From contig CAUVYH020000009.1 of assembly GCA_963556065.3 (NCBI GenBank), positions 62,001 through 126,000 of the forward strand: DNA of 64,000 bases, read 5' to 3'. The position numbers were made by a program, and so were the translations under genes. Below, one piece after another: positions 53,960 through 63,179 of the stretch. The notes under the pieces were generated by a model. The model ran no database searches, was not told where the DNA came from, and worked only from the letters and a program-made list of their open reading frames with translations. Within the stretch, counting starts at the first letter, position 1, and every line of letters begins with the position of its first letter. The DNA comes from JBAXTE01 sp963556065. GTDB lineage: Bacteria > Bacteroidota > Bacteroidia > Bacteroidales > WCHB1-69.

Positions 53960-55630
53960 ATGTCAAATAAAAAAATTTCCAAAATAAATGATGAGTTTGA
54001 TTTTCTTTTGTTATTGAAAATTATAAAACGCTATTGGTATGTTGTTATCCTTGTTTTTGGTTTTATGCTTTTCGGGTCATGGTTATACCTTCGGTACACC
54101 CCTAATGTATATGAGGCTAGAGCCATTATTCAGGTAGAAGACGAAAATACGGCTCAATTTTTTGATCAGGAAAAAACGACTTCTTTAGGGAATAATGATT
54201 TGGCAAAAAAAATAGATTTTCTGCGTTCATCTGCATTCTTAAACATCGCTTTGTCAAAACTCCCACTCCAGACCGGATATTTTTACGATGGTACGATCCT
54301 TAGCATGGAATTATATAAAAACTCACCGTTTACAGCACAAGTTTTAAAAATCGACTCAGGATTTTACAACAATCCTATTGAGATAAAATTTGAAGACAAA
54401 GAGAATCTGACGATAAAATACCGGGTTAACAAAAAAAACCACACTACTTCAAGCAGAGCTATAAACGGCACGTTTTATATCAATACCAACATATTTAACT
54501 TACGAATAGATATTACAAAACCCGGTAGTTTACGATTTAAAGATAACTACAGTGTTGTTTTTTACAATCCGCAATCAATTGTTTCGATGTATCTTCCAAA
54601 ACTAAGCGTAAATGTTTTGAATGACGCAGCAAAGACCATTAGAATCTTGGTAAAAGAAAATAATGCCCAAAAAGCGGCAGACATTGCAAATACGATTGCC
54701 TCTGAATTTAGAGAATATGATAAGTTTAAAAAGCAGGAGAGTGCCAACAACATTATTGAATATATTGATGAACAACTTTCGTTTATTGAAGATTCATTGT
54801 ACTCTTCGGAAGACAAAATAGATACGTATAAGAAAGCACATGGCATTGAAACCGTTGAATTGAAGCCGTTAACAACACTTCAACAAAAGATATCCGAATT
54901 GGACAACAGCATTAACAAGCTGAATTATGATGAACGATTATTGGCGGATATTATGAAATCGGTAAATGCAGAAAAAAACATTGATATTTATCAGTTTTTA
55001 GCTCAAATAATTGGTAGCGAATATCAAGGATCACTATCTGTTTTACTCACTCAAATACAAAGTTTGCTTCTTCAAAAGGAACAACTTATGTATGATTATA
55101 CTGCTAACAGCGGACAAATTAAGCAATTAAATTACCAGATTGAAATACAGAAGAAAATACTATCGGAAGCTATTCGAAACTTCAAAGCCAATATTATCAC
55201 AAAAAGAGGGCAAATTAAAGCGGAATTGGTGGCTTTAACTAATGAGATTTTGATGAAAGAGGATAACACGAAGACCATCGAATTAAAAAAACTAAAACGG
55301 GTCTCAAGTATCAACGAAACTTTTTATAATCAACTTATTGAGGCAAAAACCAAATATTCCATTTTAAAAGCCGGATATACTTCTCAAAATATTATCCTTG
55401 AAGAATCTAAAAAGGATGTAGAACCTACTTCTCCCAAGCGAATGCAGACATATTCCATTGCACTTTTTTTGGGATTATTGATTAGTTTGGGATTTATTGC
55501 TGTTAAATATTTGTTTTACAATGAAATTTCGACCATGTCTGATATTTCTAAGCATACAGATGTTCCTGCTTTAGGAATGGTTCCTCTTTACCCGACGGTA
55601 CTCCCCTTTTTCACAACTTATTGTAGATAA
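53960..55630 (+). CDS. Wzc-like chain-length/tyrosine-kinase protein, N-terminal membrane part (frame lost before the kinase domain)
   Basis: 556 residues. A Wzz-type domain: transmembrane helix about 28-48 (YWYVVILVFGFMLFGSWLYL), a periplasmic alpha/beta region, long coiled coils (about 270-470), and a second transmembrane helix (about 497-518, IALFLGLLISLGFIAVKYLF). It controls chain length and couples the inner membrane to the export channel. The normal family continues into a kinase domain. Here the frame ends with an atypical tail (TVLPFFTTYCR) after LGMVPLY, while the +1 frame carries RRYSPFSQLIVDKEPKS and leads straight into the kinase frame. The break is near 55588-55594, in a short run of C. 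Confidence 0.85.
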   Translation: MSNKKISKINDEFDFLLLLKIIKRYWYVVILVFGFMLFGSWLYLRYTPNVYEARAIIQVEDENTAQFFDQEKTTSLGNNDLAKKIDFLRSSAFLNIALSKLPLQTGYFYDGTILSMELYKNSPFTAQVLKIDSGFYNNPIEIKFEDKENLTIKYRVNKKNHTTSSRAINGTFYINTNIFNLRIDITKPGSLRFKDNYSVVFYNPQSIVSMYLPKLSVNVLNDAAKTIRILVKENNAQKAADIANTIASEFREYDKFKKQESANNIIEYIDEQLSFIEDSLYSSEDKIDTYKKAHGIETVELKPLTTLQQKISELDNSINKLNYDERLLADIMKSVNAEKNIDIYQFLAQIIGSEYQGSLSVLLTQIQSLLLQKEQLMYDYTANSGQIKQLNYQIEIQKKILSEAIRNFKANIITKRGQIKAELVALTNEILMKEDNTKTIELKKLKRVSSINETFYNQLIEAKTKYSILKAGYTSQNIILEESKKDVEPTSPKRMQTYSIALFLGLLISLGFIAVKYLFYNEISTMSDISKHTDVPALGMVPLYPTVLPFFTTYCR

Positions 55631-55658
55631 AGAGCCCAAATCTCAGCTAGCCGAAGGA

Positions 55659-56411
55659 ATGCGTGCAATACGGACTAATTTGCAATTTATAGATAACAGC
55701 GAAGGGCCTAAGGTAATATCTATTACATCAACAATTTCTGGAGAAGGAAAGACATTTGTAGGGATTAATTTAGCCGGAATTATTGCTTATTCGGGAAAAA
55801 AAGTTGTTGTGCTTGACTTGGACATGCGTAAGCCCAAAATACACAAGGCATTTTCCGAACCCAATAACATCATCTCCAACAGTAAAGGAATGAGTGAAAT
55901 ACTTTCGGGAATAGAATCATATAAATTATGCATTCAAAAAAGTCGTGTTGACAATATTGACTTTATTACGGCAGGAACCATACCCCCTAATCCCAGCGAG
56001 TTAATTCTGTCGGATGCTATGGATATACTCCTTGATGAATTAAAGAAAGAATATGACTATATCATCATCGATAACCCACCTATCGGATTGGTTACCGATG
56101 CTATGAAAAACCTTCAGCGTGCCGATTTTCCAATATATGTTTTCAAATCAAATTATTCCAAACGATTCTATATTGCCAATTTAGACTTCCTATACAATGA
56201 CTGTAACATCAAAAAAATGTCACTTGTGCTGAATGGGTTTGATTTTTCGAACATCTATGGCGACAAGTACGGCAGCAAAAAAGGATATGGAAAATATAGC
56301 ACGTATGGTTACGGCTATGGTTACGGTTATGGCTATTATGAAGATTCGGAAAACGAATCGGACCGCAGAATAAAAAATAAATTCTCATTATTTTCAAAAA
56401 AACAGAAATGA
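55659..56411 (+). CDS. Bacterial tyrosine-kinase (BY-kinase) catalytic domain of the split Wzc-like protein
   Basis: 250 residues from the first ATG, but homology starts upstream at about 55594 in the same frame (LIVDKEPKSQLAEG), so this is the C-terminal part of the frame-disrupted Wzc-like gene and may not be made as a separate protein. Walker A SGEGKT (27-32), Walker A' DLDMRKPK (53-60), Walker B DYIIIDNPP (133-141), and a C-terminal tyrosine cluster (YGKYSTYGYGYGYGYGYYED, about 213-232), the phosphorylation site of BY-kinases. Its stop overlaps the rfbC start by 4 bases. If real as a separate protein it would resemble the two-protein kinase/adaptor arrangement of Firmicutes. Confidence 0.85.
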   Translation: MRAIRTNLQFIDNSEGPKVISITSTISGEGKTFVGINLAGIIAYSGKKVVVLDLDMRKPKIHKAFSEPNNIISNSKGMSEILSGIESYKLCIQKSRVDNIDFITAGTIPPNPSELILSDAMDILLDELKKEYDYIIIDNPPIGLVTDAMKNLQRADFPIYVFKSNYSKRFYIANLDFLYNDCNIKKMSLVLNGFDFSNIYGDKYGSKKGYGKYSTYGYGYGYGYGYYEDSENESDRRIKNKFSLFSKKQK

Positions 56412-56950
56412 TTTTTAAGCAAACGGCAATTGACGGTATTATTGAAGTTCAGCCTACAATATTCGGTGATGAACGTGGATATTTTTTTGAATCGTATCAT
56501 CGGCAATTATTCAACGATCATGGAATTGCAGTTGAATTTGTTCAGGACAATCAATCCCTTTCACATTATGGGGTGCTACGAGGTCTTCACTTTCAGAAAC
56601 CCCCTTATACTCAAGGAAAATTAGTAAGTGTGGTTAAGGGGTCGGTGCTCGATGTTGCTGTTGACCTTCGTTCAAAATCCCCAACTTATGGACAACACAT
56701 CTCCATCGTAATATCCGAAAAAAAGCAAAACAAACTATGGATTCCAGAAGGCTTTGCACATGGGTTTCTTACACTGGAAGACAATACCATTTTTCAATAT
56801 AAATGCACTAATTATTATCACAAAGATTCCGAAGCAACGTTACTATGGAACGATTCCGCTTTGAATATAAACTGGGGTGTTGAAAACCCGTTAATCTCGG
56901 AAAAAGATATCTCAGGAACTCGTTTGACTAAATTGGAACAATACTTTTAA
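56408..56950 (+). CDS. rfbC: dTDP-4-dehydrorhamnose 3,5-epimerase
   Basis: 180 residues, typical. It epimerises dTDP-4-dehydro-6-deoxy-glucose at C3 and C5 on the way to dTDP-L-rhamnose. Visible: DERGYFFESYHRQLF (N-terminal substrate region), the catalytic His61 in RGLHFQKPPYTQGK, DVAVDLRSKSPTYG, WIPEGFAHGFLTL and Tyr131 in IFQYKCTNYY. The start overlaps the kinase stop by 4 bases (ATGA). The usual companions rfbA, rfbB and rfbD are not here, so the remaining rhamnose enzymes must be elsewhere. Confidence 0.95.
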   Translation: MIFKQTAIDGIIEVQPTIFGDERGYFFESYHRQLFNDHGIAVEFVQDNQSLSHYGVLRGLHFQKPPYTQGKLVSVVKGSVLDVAVDLRSKSPTYGQHISIVISEKKQNKLWIPEGFAHGFLTLEDNTIFQYKCTNYYHKDSEATLLWNDSALNINWGVENPLISEKDISGTRLTKLEQYF

Positions 56951-56955
56951 CAACA

Positions 56956-58047
56956 ATGACATTAACGAACATTCAGGAACCATATTTATATCTGGCTATT
57001 ACCTTTTTATCCGCTCTTGCTTTATCGTTTGGGGTAAATATTTTTTTACTCCGCTATGCCAGTCATTTATTTCGCAAAAATTTGCCCGAAAATACAATTC
57101 GCTTCGATAGAGAGCGAAAACCGGCAATGGGAGGAATTTCCTTTTTTGTCTGCTTTTTATTCGGAATTATTGCGTATTTGCTTTTCTTTATGGGAGACCA
57201 TCAACCCGACAAACTTTCAATCGTTGCTATTATAACGGTCGTCTCCATGGGCTTTGTTCTGGGGTTATACGATGATCTTAGAAATTCTCCGGTTTGGATT
57301 AAATTGGCATCACAGATTTTAACCGCAATAATTCTTATCTCTTCGGGAATATCCATTCATCTTTTTAAGGTTGCTTGGGCAGACGATCTTTTAACTGTAT
57401 TTTGGGTCGTTGGAATCATGAATTCCATTAACATGCTTGATAATATGGATGGAGTTACGACAATCGTTTCCTCTTTTATTCTTCTGACCATTCTTCTTCT
57501 AAACATAATCCATAATACGCTAATAACCCCTGAGTTTGTAATCATACTCTCTGTTTTTGCTGCACTAATCGGATTTTTAAGATTCAATATCAGTCCTGCA
57601 AAAATTTATATGGGCGACGTTGGTAGTCAATTTTTAGGAATAGTGCTTGCGGTTTTAGGCATTCTCTATTTTTGGAATTGTAAGGATTTTAATTCCGAAG
57701 TGGTTTTTACAAAACAAATAGCGGTTACTTTAGTCGCCTTTGTATTGCCGATTACCGATACAACCACAGTGTTTTTTAAGCGAATTCGGCGGGGACAGTC
57801 TCCGTTTGTTGGAGGGCGCGATCACACCACGCACCATCTATCGTACCTCGGTCTTAGTGTGAGACAAATCAATTTACTATTTATTATTCTTGGAGCTATT
57901 TCCACGCTTCTAATTATTATTATCCTCGAAGTGATTAAGCGCTGGGAATTATGGCATTTTTTCCTATTTATAGCTTATTTCCTAATTGTTTTTATTACTC
58001 TTTTTTACATTGCTAACTTAAATAAAAATGAAGATATTAAACAATAG
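56956..58047 (+). CDS. MraY/WecA-family polyprenyl-phosphate sugar-1-phosphate transferase
   Basis: 363 residues, about ten transmembrane helices. It would transfer a sugar-1-phosphate (often GlcNAc-1-P) to undecaprenyl phosphate at the inner membrane and start O-antigen, capsule or teichoic-acid chains. Family motifs: the RERKPAMGGISFF segment near the N-terminus, LYDDLRN with the Asp pair, NMLDNMDGVT, and GDVGSQFLG, with the cytoplasmic HTTHHLS loop (GGRDHTTHHLSYLGLS) characteristic of WecA relatives. The exact sugar is uncertain. The stop lies inside the next gene (20-base overlap). Confidence 0.9.
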   Translation: MTLTNIQEPYLYLAITFLSALALSFGVNIFLLRYASHLFRKNLPENTIRFDRERKPAMGGISFFVCFLFGIIAYLLFFMGDHQPDKLSIVAIITVVSMGFVLGLYDDLRNSPVWIKLASQILTAIILISSGISIHLFKVAWADDLLTVFWVVGIMNSINMLDNMDGVTTIVSSFILLTILLLNIIHNTLITPEFVIILSVFAALIGFLRFNISPAKIYMGDVGSQFLGIVLAVLGILYFWNCKDFNSEVVFTKQIAVTLVAFVLPITDTTTVFFKRIRRGQSPFVGGRDHTTHHLSYLGLSVRQINLLFIILGAISTLLIIIILEVIKRWELWHFFLFIAYFLIVFITLFYIANLNKNEDIKQ

Positions 58048-59053
58048 TACGGTTTTTCGGCATGTTCAAAGTATTTCGCTGTTAATTATTGCTGTCGCCC
58101 TACTGATAATCTCTTTAAAATACCGCAGCCCGGAGAAAAGTTCTGATGAACCCTATCAAAAGGCGTTTATGCAACATTACCGTATTTTTACGCCACAAAT
58201 TCCGTCCGGCATTTCTTTTGCAGGGGAGTCTGTTCCTATCGATGAATTTTATGTTCGGGAAGCCATCGACCGGGAGCTGCTTACAAATGTGTTTTGGCAA
58301 TCGAACTTAATGCTTTTAATTAAACGTTCATATCGCTACTTCCCGATTATTGAACCCATCTTAAAAAGTGAAAACGTTCCCGACGATTTTAAGTATTTAT
58401 CGTTAATAGAAAGTAGTTTCATTAATGTAACTTCTCCTGCCGGAGCAGCTGGATTCTGGCAATTCATGAAGCCTGCCGGACTGAAATACGGGCTGGAAAT
58501 TACGGATGAAGTTGATGAGCGATATAATCTCGAAAAAGCCACACATGCCGCTTGTTCCTATTTAAAGACATCATATAAGAACTTTAACAGCTGGACTAGT
58601 GCCGCTGCCGCTTATAATATGGGTGATGGCGGATTGCGGGGGCAGATGAAAAAACAAAAGCAGACCAACTACTGGGAACTTTTGTTAAATTCGGAAACGG
58701 CACGTTATTTATCCCGCATTATTGCCGTAAAAATTATTCTCGAACGCCCCGCGTTTTATGGCATTAATCTCCGTCTAAAGGATCTTTATCAACCTATTCC
58801 AACACGCGACGTGCCCATTGATTCTTCCGTTACGGATTTTGTTGATTTTGCCATTGCTCAAAAAACAACGTATCGAATACTTAAGGAATTTAATCCATGG
58901 ATAAAAGGAATCTCATTGACTAACAAAAGCAGAAAAACATACCATATTCTTTTACCACAAGAGGGATACATCTCATATCAAAAACAAATTTCGAATTTAC
59001 CCAACGATTTTATTCTTTATAAAGATACCATCGGCATAAATGATATTCGCTAA
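58028..59053 (+). CDS. Membrane-anchored lytic transglycosylase (SLT domain)
   Basis: 341 residues. An N-terminal signal/transmembrane stretch (about 14-32) is followed by an MltD-like SLT domain (about 110-250): catalytic Glu128 in YLSLIESSFINV, then SPAGAAGFWQFMKPAGLKYG and AAAAYNMGDGGLRG. It cleaves peptidoglycan glycan strands to form 1,6-anhydroMurNAc ends. No LysM repeat is visible in the C-terminal 90 residues, though a short GYISYQKQISNL segment could be a degenerate one. It overlaps the transferase gene by 20 bases and precedes uvrA by 6, so it is co-transcribed with polysaccharide genes, perhaps to open the wall for export machinery (inference). Confidence 0.9.
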   Translation: MKILNNSTVFRHVQSISLLIIAVALLIISLKYRSPEKSSDEPYQKAFMQHYRIFTPQIPSGISFAGESVPIDEFYVREAIDRELLTNVFWQSNLMLLIKRSYRYFPIIEPILKSENVPDDFKYLSLIESSFINVTSPAGAAGFWQFMKPAGLKYGLEITDEVDERYNLEKATHAACSYLKTSYKNFNSWTSAAAAYNMGDGGLRGQMKKQKQTNYWELLLNSETARYLSRIIAVKIILERPAFYGINLRLKDLYQPIPTRDVPIDSSVTDFVDFAIAQKTTYRILKEFNPWIKGISLTNKSRKTYHILLPQEGYISYQKQISNLPNDFILYKDTIGINDIR

Positions 59054-59059
59054 TTTATT

Positions 59060-61918
59060 ATGCAAAAAAAATCCATACAAGAAGAGGTTCAGCCTATCGA
59101 TTATTCAGAAAACGAACTTATCGTTACGGGAGCTCGTGAACATAATTTACAAAACATCGATGTGGTAATTCCCCGTAATAAATTAGTTGTAATTACAGGA
59201 TTAAGTGGTAGTGGAAAATCTTCGCTGGCATTTGACACGATATATGCAGAAGGACAACGTCGTTATATGGAAACCTTTTCAGCGTATGCTCGTCAGTTTA
59301 TAGGGAATATGGAGCGTCCAGATGTGGATAAAATCGTTGGATTGAGTCCGGTTATTTCCATTGAACAAAAAACTACGAATAAAAACCCGCGATCTACCGT
59401 GGGTACTATTACCGAAATATACGATTTTCTAAGGCTTCTCTATGCCCGTATTGCCGATGCATATTCCTATAATACGGGAGAACTTATGGTTCGATATTCC
59501 GAAAAACAGATCATAGAGCTTTTGCTTGAGAACTACACATCCAAATCGGTGATAATATTGGCCCCCTTGATTAAGGGAAGGAAAGGGCATTACCGGGAAC
59601 TTTTCGAGCAAATTAGAAAGCAGGGATTTATTAAAGTTCGAGTGGATGGAGAAATCAAGGAGATATCTTTGCGAATGCAGCTGGATCGATATAAGGTACA
59701 CGACATTGAAGTTGTGGTTGATAAGATTGTTGTTGATGAAAAATCAAAAAACAGAATTGCGTCTTCACTGCAAACAGCCATGAAAATCAGCAAGGGAATG
59801 ATGATGGTTTACAATGAAGAGGATGGCAGTGTTCGGAATTTCAGTAAATATCTGATGTGTTCGACCACCGGTATTTCCTACAACGAGCCCGAGCCCAACT
59901 CTTTTTCGTTCAACTCGCCCTATGGTGCATGTGAAGAGTGTAACGGACTGGGATCGGTAACCAATATTGCCCTGGATAAAATTATTCCAGACCCGAAAAA
60001 AAGTATTAAGGCTGGCGGTTTAGCGCCATTGGGGCCACATAAAAACAACTGGATTTTTAAACAGTTGGAGGCCATTTGCGAAAAATATCATACTACACTA
60101 TCCACGCCTATTGAAGAGTTTGAGCCCGAATTGCTAAATACCATTCTTTACGGAAGCGACGAAATCTTTAAGATTAAAAATGAAATTGCGGGAACCTCAT
60201 ACTCTGCTCCGTTTCAGGGAATTATCAGTTTCATCGAATCACAGGATGCAGATCAGTCTTCTACCTCGATTAAAAAATGGATTGAGGGATTTATGGAGCA
60301 CCGCACTTGTCCTTCGTGCAACGGACAGCGCCTAAAAAAAGAAAGTCTGCATTTTAAAATTGACGGGAAAAATATCTCCGAAGTCGCCAACATGGATATT
60401 GTGTCGCTGAATATATGGATGAATCACCTCGAAGAGGTTCTCTCCGATAGGAAAAAAGCGATCGGATTTGAAATACTTCGGGAAATAAAAACCCGATTAT
60501 CATTCTTGTTGGATGTCGGCATCGATTATCTTTCATTAAACCGCCAAGCCAGTTCGCTATCGGGCGGAGAATCGCAGCGCATTCGTTTGGCCACACAAAT
60601 CGGTTCACAATTGGTTAACGTTCTTTACATTTTGGACGAACCGAGTATTGGTTTACACCAGCGTGACAATCATCGATTGATAGAGTCCTTAAAAATACTC
60701 AGAGATGCCGGTAATTCAATTATTGTGGTGGAACACGATAAAGATATGATATTATCTGCCGATTATGTGATAGATATGGGGCCCGGCGCTGGAATCAATG
60801 GCGGGTTGATTGTAGCTGAAGGTTCGCCCGAGGAGCTGTTAAAATATAATTCTATTACCTGCGAATATTTAAGCGGCACCAAAAATATTGAAGTCCCCTC
60901 AGTGAGAAGGCCTGCTACGGATCAGTTCATTTCGCTTCATGGAGCTAAAGGCAATAATCTGAAAAATGTAAACGTTTCGTTTCCTTTGGGGAATTTCATT
61001 TGTATTACCGGTGTTTCGGGGAGTGGAAAGTCAACCTTGATCAATGAAACGCTCTATCCGATATTAAAGCACCATTTTTATCGTTCCGACAGCCAACCGT
61101 TACCCTATAAATCAATTTTCGGATTGGGGTTAATAGACAAGGTTATAGAAATTGATCAAGCACCCATCGGGCGGACCCCGCGGTCGAATCCGGCAACTTA
61201 TGTGGGCGTTTTTGACGATATCCGGAAACTTTTTGCTTCACTTCCCGAATCAAAAATAAGAGGCTATCAGCCGGGAAGATTTTCGTTTAATGTGTCGGGA
61301 GGACGTTGCGAAACCTGTAAAGGTGCCGGAGTAAAGACCATTGAGATGAATTTTTTGCCTGATGTGTACGTGGAATGCGACGATTGTGGGGGAAAACGAT
61401 ATAACAGGGAGACTCTCGAAATTAGGTACCGGGGAAAATCCATCAACGATGTGCTCAACATGAACATTGATCAGGCACTGGAGTTTTTTGAAAACATTCC
61501 GTCCATTACACAGAAAATTAGAACCATCAAAGAGGTCGGATTGGGTTATATTACGCTGGGACAACAATCTACAACACTGTCTGGGGGAGAGGCCCAGCGC
61601 GTGAAATTAGCGACCGAGCTTTCGAAAAAAGACACCGGAAAGACATTGTATATCTTGGATGAACCGACTACCGGATTGCATTTTGAAGATGTGCGAATTT
61701 TAATAGATGTGCTTCAAAAACTAGTAGAAAAAGGGAACACCGTTATTGTCATAGAACATAATTTAGATGTGGTTAAGGTTGCAGACTGGATTATTGATAT
61801 TGGTCCGGAAGGGGGACTTAAAGGTGGTGAAATTGTAGCTCAGGGGACTCCGGAGCAAATTGTAAGTCAACAAATCGGATATACAGCCAAATACCTGAAA
61901 GAATATCTAAATCTTTAA
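59060..61918 (+). CDS. uvrA: Excinuclease ABC subunit A
   Basis: 952 residues, normal UvrA length. The damage-recognition ATPase of nucleotide excision repair. First Walker A GLSGSGKSSLAFDTIYAEGQ (about residues 47-66), second GVSGSGKSTLINETLY (about 650); two ABC signatures (LSGGESQRIRLATQIGS and LSGGEAQRVKLATELS); zinc sites CPSCNGQRLKKESL and CETCKGAG...CDDCGGKRYN. It is embedded in the polysaccharide operon (6 bases after the transglycosylase gene, 5 before the retropepsin-like gene), and no separate promoter box is seen. Confidence 0.97.
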   Translation: MQKKSIQEEVQPIDYSENELIVTGAREHNLQNIDVVIPRNKLVVITGLSGSGKSSLAFDTIYAEGQRRYMETFSAYARQFIGNMERPDVDKIVGLSPVISIEQKTTNKNPRSTVGTITEIYDFLRLLYARIADAYSYNTGELMVRYSEKQIIELLLENYTSKSVIILAPLIKGRKGHYRELFEQIRKQGFIKVRVDGEIKEISLRMQLDRYKVHDIEVVVDKIVVDEKSKNRIASSLQTAMKISKGMMMVYNEEDGSVRNFSKYLMCSTTGISYNEPEPNSFSFNSPYGACEECNGLGSVTNIALDKIIPDPKKSIKAGGLAPLGPHKNNWIFKQLEAICEKYHTTLSTPIEEFEPELLNTILYGSDEIFKIKNEIAGTSYSAPFQGIISFIESQDADQSSTSIKKWIEGFMEHRTCPSCNGQRLKKESLHFKIDGKNISEVANMDIVSLNIWMNHLEEVLSDRKKAIGFEILREIKTRLSFLLDVGIDYLSLNRQASSLSGGESQRIRLATQIGSQLVNVLYILDEPSIGLHQRDNHRLIESLKILRDAGNSIIVVEHDKDMILSADYVIDMGPGAGINGGLIVAEGSPEELLKYNSITCEYLSGTKNIEVPSVRRPATDQFISLHGAKGNNLKNVNVSFPLGNFICITGVSGSGKSTLINETLYPILKHHFYRSDSQPLPYKSIFGLGLIDKVIEIDQAPIGRTPRSNPATYVGVFDDIRKLFASLPESKIRGYQPGRFSFNVSGGRCETCKGAGVKTIEMNFLPDVYVECDDCGGKRYNRETLEIRYRGKSINDVLNMNIDQALEFFENIPSITQKIRTIKEVGLGYITLGQQSTTLSGGEAQRVKLATELSKKDTGKTLYILDEPTTGLHFEDVRILIDVLQKLVEKGNTVIVIEHNLDVVKVADWIIDIGPEGGLKGGEIVAQGTPEQIVSQQIGYTAKYLKEYLNL

Positions 61919-61923
61919 AAATC

Positions 61924-62376
61924 ATGAGAATTCGAATCCCGTTTAATTTGGTTTCAATGCAGGAAGATGGCTATCACTGTATAATAGAAGGTGCAGTAAA
62001 TGGCAATCCGTTATTGATGGTGCTGGATACCGGAGCTTCCAGAAGTTGTTTTGATATTGCCTTTTTACAGCAATTTTTAGAAGAACAGTCTATTCAAACG
62101 AACGATTCGATGACCAGTGGTATTGGCACTAATTCGTTAAATAGTTTTATTACCGTGTTGGATGAGTTTTCGATGGGCGGCTCATTTGTTCTTGAAAAAT
62201 ATCAGGCTGTAGGATTGGATTTAACGCATATTCACGAAGCGTATAAGCAGGTTGGATTACCGGAGGTGAATGGAATTATCGGTGCAGATATTTTGGTCCG
62301 GCATCATGCAATCATCGATTATCGCAAACGGGAAATTACTCTGAATAGCAAACCAAGCAGGAAAAAGATTTGGTAG
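61924..62376 (+). CDS. Retropepsin-like aspartyl protease fold protein
   Basis: 150 residues, soluble, no signal. It has the single-domain aspartic protease hallmark D35-T-G-A in LLMVLDTGASRSCFD and a second conserved strand IIGADILVRHHAIIDYRKR (the VLGxDxL-type element of clan AA). Retropepsin-like bacterial proteins of this size probably act as homodimers; substrates are unknown. Starts 5 bases after uvrA, so the gene is the last of the operon. It converges on aroE with 21 bases between the stops. Confidence 0.85.
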   Translation: MRIRIPFNLVSMQEDGYHCIIEGAVNGNPLLMVLDTGASRSCFDIAFLQQFLEEQSIQTNDSMTSGIGTNSLNSFITVLDEFSMGGSFVLEKYQAVGLDLTHIHEAYKQVGLPEVNGIIGADILVRHHAIIDYRKREITLNSKPSRKKIW

Positions 62377-62397
62377 GTGGGTATTTTCTCGGCGGGA

Positions 62398-63177
62398 TTA
62401 TAGAATCGATATCAGTCCTCTCATTTTAAGCCTTTTTTCTTCTTTCCATATCTCCCATGCTTCCTCGGCCTGAATCTGCAGCATTTCCAACCCATTTTTC
62501 ACGGTGCATCCCTGAACCAGCCCGTTTTTCATAAATTGGGTCACTTCAGGATTATAAACCAAATCGTAGAGGAGATGGTTGGAATTCAGCCATTGATAAG
62601 GAATGGATGGGGCGTTTTCGATATTGGGATGCATTCCCAGCGGGGTGGTGTTTATGATAATCGAATATTCGTCCAAAAGTTCACGAGTGAGGTCGGAGTA
62701 GCCGAGGACTTTATTCGAGAGGTTGCGGGAAACGGATAAATATTGAATTTGAAGCCGCTTCAACACAAAAGCCACTGCGGATGCCGCACCTCCGGTTCCC
62801 AAAACGAGGGCTTTATTTCTTCCCGAAAGAAGCGGCTTTAGGGAATATTCAAATCCGAGGATATCGGTGTTGAACCCGTGCAATTCCACGTTGTTTTCTT
62901 TGCGAATGACTTTCACCGTGTTTACGGCTCCAACTTCAGCGGCAATCCGATCGATATGGGTGAGGAATTGAAAAATCTCCTTTTTATAAGGAATGGTGAC
63001 ATTGAATCCTAAAAGATTCGGGTTCTCGTTAAGAATCGTGGTTAATTCGGAGATCTCTGGAATAGGGAACAAACGGTAATCGCAATCGGAAATATGTTCT
63101 TTAGCAAACTTGTTTTTGAAATAAATTGCCGAAAACGAATGCGAAAGCGGATAGCCGATCAGCCCATATAGTTTCAT
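62398..63177 (-). CDS. aroE: Shikimate dehydrogenase
   Basis: 259 residues, slightly short but within the AroE range. NADPH-dependent reduction of 3-dehydroshikimate to shikimate. Substrate site SHSFSAIYFKNKF (13-25); catalytic Lys65 in NVTIPYKKEI and Asp104 in GFNTDILGF; NADPH-binding LGTGGAASAVAF and the later NTTPLGMHPNI. The start at 63177 is 2 bases after the dedA stop, so it is co-transcribed with dedA. No other aromatic-pathway gene is nearby. Confidence 0.96.
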   Translation of the reverse strand: MKLYGLIGYPLSHSFSAIYFKNKFAKEHISDCDYRLFPIPEISELTTILNENPNLLGFNVTIPYKKEIFQFLTHIDRIAAEVGAVNTVKVIRKENNVELHGFNTDILGFEYSLKPLLSGRNKALVLGTGGAASAVAFVLKRLQIQYLSVSRNLSNKVLGYSDLTRELLDEYSIIINTTPLGMHPNIENAPSIPYQWLNSNHLLYDLVYNPEVTQFMKNGLVQGCTVKNGLEMLQIQAEEAWEIWKEEKRLKMRGLISIL

Positions 63178-63179
63178 GA

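Noticed and set aside
55659..56411. Treating the kinase as a normal independent gene
   Set aside because: The same frame carries clear family sequence for at least 20 codons before the ATG, so a lost fusion is more likely than a designed separate start.
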